Origin: JBJEFI01 sp051873875
GTDB lineage: Bacteria; Bacillota; Bacilli; Bacillales; Bacillaceae_G
Direction of reading: 5' to 3'
Assembly: GCA_051873875.1 (NCBI GenBank)
Contig: JBJEFI010000004.1
Coordinates: forward strand, 1 to 22,145
DNA length: 22,145 bases
The notes under the pieces were generated by a model, which saw only the letters and a list, made by a program, of their open reading frames with translations, was not told where the DNA came from and did no database searches. The position numbers were made by a program, and so were the translations under genes. The number at the start of each line of letters is the position of its first letter. The first letter of the stretch is position 1. Of this stretch, positions 21,827 to 22,145 are shown in pieces.

Positions 21827-22145
21827 CCTGCATCACCTACCTGATAAGAGGTTGGTGTAATGTAACGATAGACAATTCCTTGCTTTGCAAAAGGAATATT
21901 TTCCTCTCCTTTCGTTCCATCACGTTGCATGACAATAATAGTTACTATATTATTGCCTTTTAATTGATTAATTACCTCCAGTAATTCTGGTGTCACTTTT
22001 GCCGTTACAAGAAGAAAATCTGCTTCGTAATAAGGTGTAAATTGCTGTGATTCCCCTTGGCGATATATGTTTTGTGCTTCTTCTTGGACGAGGGTATGTA
22101 AAATTTTTTCTTTTTGGATGGAACCTCTCCCAAATAGTGGTGGTT
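21823..22145 (-). CDS. DUF58 protein (YeaD-like), C-terminal part, cut by the window edge
   Basis: The minus strand is open from the window end to TGA at 21823-21825, giving the last 106 aa or so, starting PPLFGRGSIQKEKILHTLV. It contains ADFLLVTAKVTPELLEVINQLKG and VTIIVMQRDGTKGEEN, consistent with the C-terminal, von Willebrand-like half of DUF58 proteins. The stop overlaps the transglutaminase start (ATGA), an arrangement typical of the MoxR-DUF58-transglutaminase operon. The start and the diagnostic N-terminal part lie outside the window, so the call rests on position and partial sequence. Confidence 0.7.
   Translation of the reverse strand, partial: PPLFGRGSIQKEKILHTLVQEEAQNIYRQGESQQFTPYYEADFLLVTAKVTPELLEVINQLKGNNIVTIIVMQRDGTKGEENIPFAKQGIVYRYITPTSYQVGDAG

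Overview
This window looks like the chromosome of a low-GC, spore-forming Bacillus, most likely the Bacillus cereus group or a close relative. Gene content and order follow the B. subtilis pepA/yui-yum-yut neighbourhood (yuiE-yuiC-yuiB-yumB-yumC, yutM-dapF-yuzB-yutJ-yuzD-yutI-yutH-yutG-yutF-yutE). Shine-Dalgarno sites are strong, GTG and TTG starts are common, and a spore-coat-family gene (yutH) is present. Most of it is conserved housekeeping DNA; the differences lie in decayed genes and intergenic repeat elements. A 100-base run of N (3285-3384) marks a draft assembly.

Layout. Bases 1-3107 (minus): a hotdog thioesterase and the leucyl aminopeptidase PepA in one unit, then YuiC (3D-domain wall enzyme) and YuiB (small membrane protein). 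Bases 3108-3589: no gene, but a long inverted repeat, the assembly gap and tandem copies of a structured repeat. Bases 3590-6048: divergent yumB (type II NADH dehydrogenase) and yumC (ferredoxin/flavodoxin-NADP reductase). Bases 6213-8554 (minus): a GNAT acetyltransferase, a dapF-yutM operon (meso-DAP synthesis; HesB/IscA Fe-S protein) and yuzB. Bases 8707-9768 (plus): yutJ, a second NDH-2-like flavoprotein. Bases 9820-12402 (minus): a heavily broken mprF. Bases 12487-14466: yuzD, yutI (NifU C-terminal domain) and yutH. Bases 14607-15104: yutG (PgpA-like). Bases 15276-17895 (minus): an unknown lipoprotein, a pseudogene of a MWSKL-starting family, a VOC-family protein, and the yutE-yutF pair. 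Bases 18120-19544 (plus): glpX and a DUF3055 protein. Bases 19634-22145 (minus): a transglutaminase-like membrane protein translationally coupled to an upstream DUF58 gene cut by the window edge.

Themes. Redox flavoenzymes (YumB, YumC, YutJ) sit with Fe-S or thiol proteins (YutM, YuzB, YuzD, YutI). Cell-envelope functions include dapF, yuiC, yutG, the transglutaminase and the lost mprF. Nearly every gene or operon ends in a clear intrinsic terminator, and several are bidirectional between convergent genes.

I did not find a convincing undescribed multi-gene system. The best leads are the mprF decay, the early-stop pseudogene at 15804-16178, two families of structured intergenic repeats, a three-hairpin locus with an orphan plus-strand terminator at 8167-8256, and matching TTGTGA-type palindromes in front of both NDH-2 genes.
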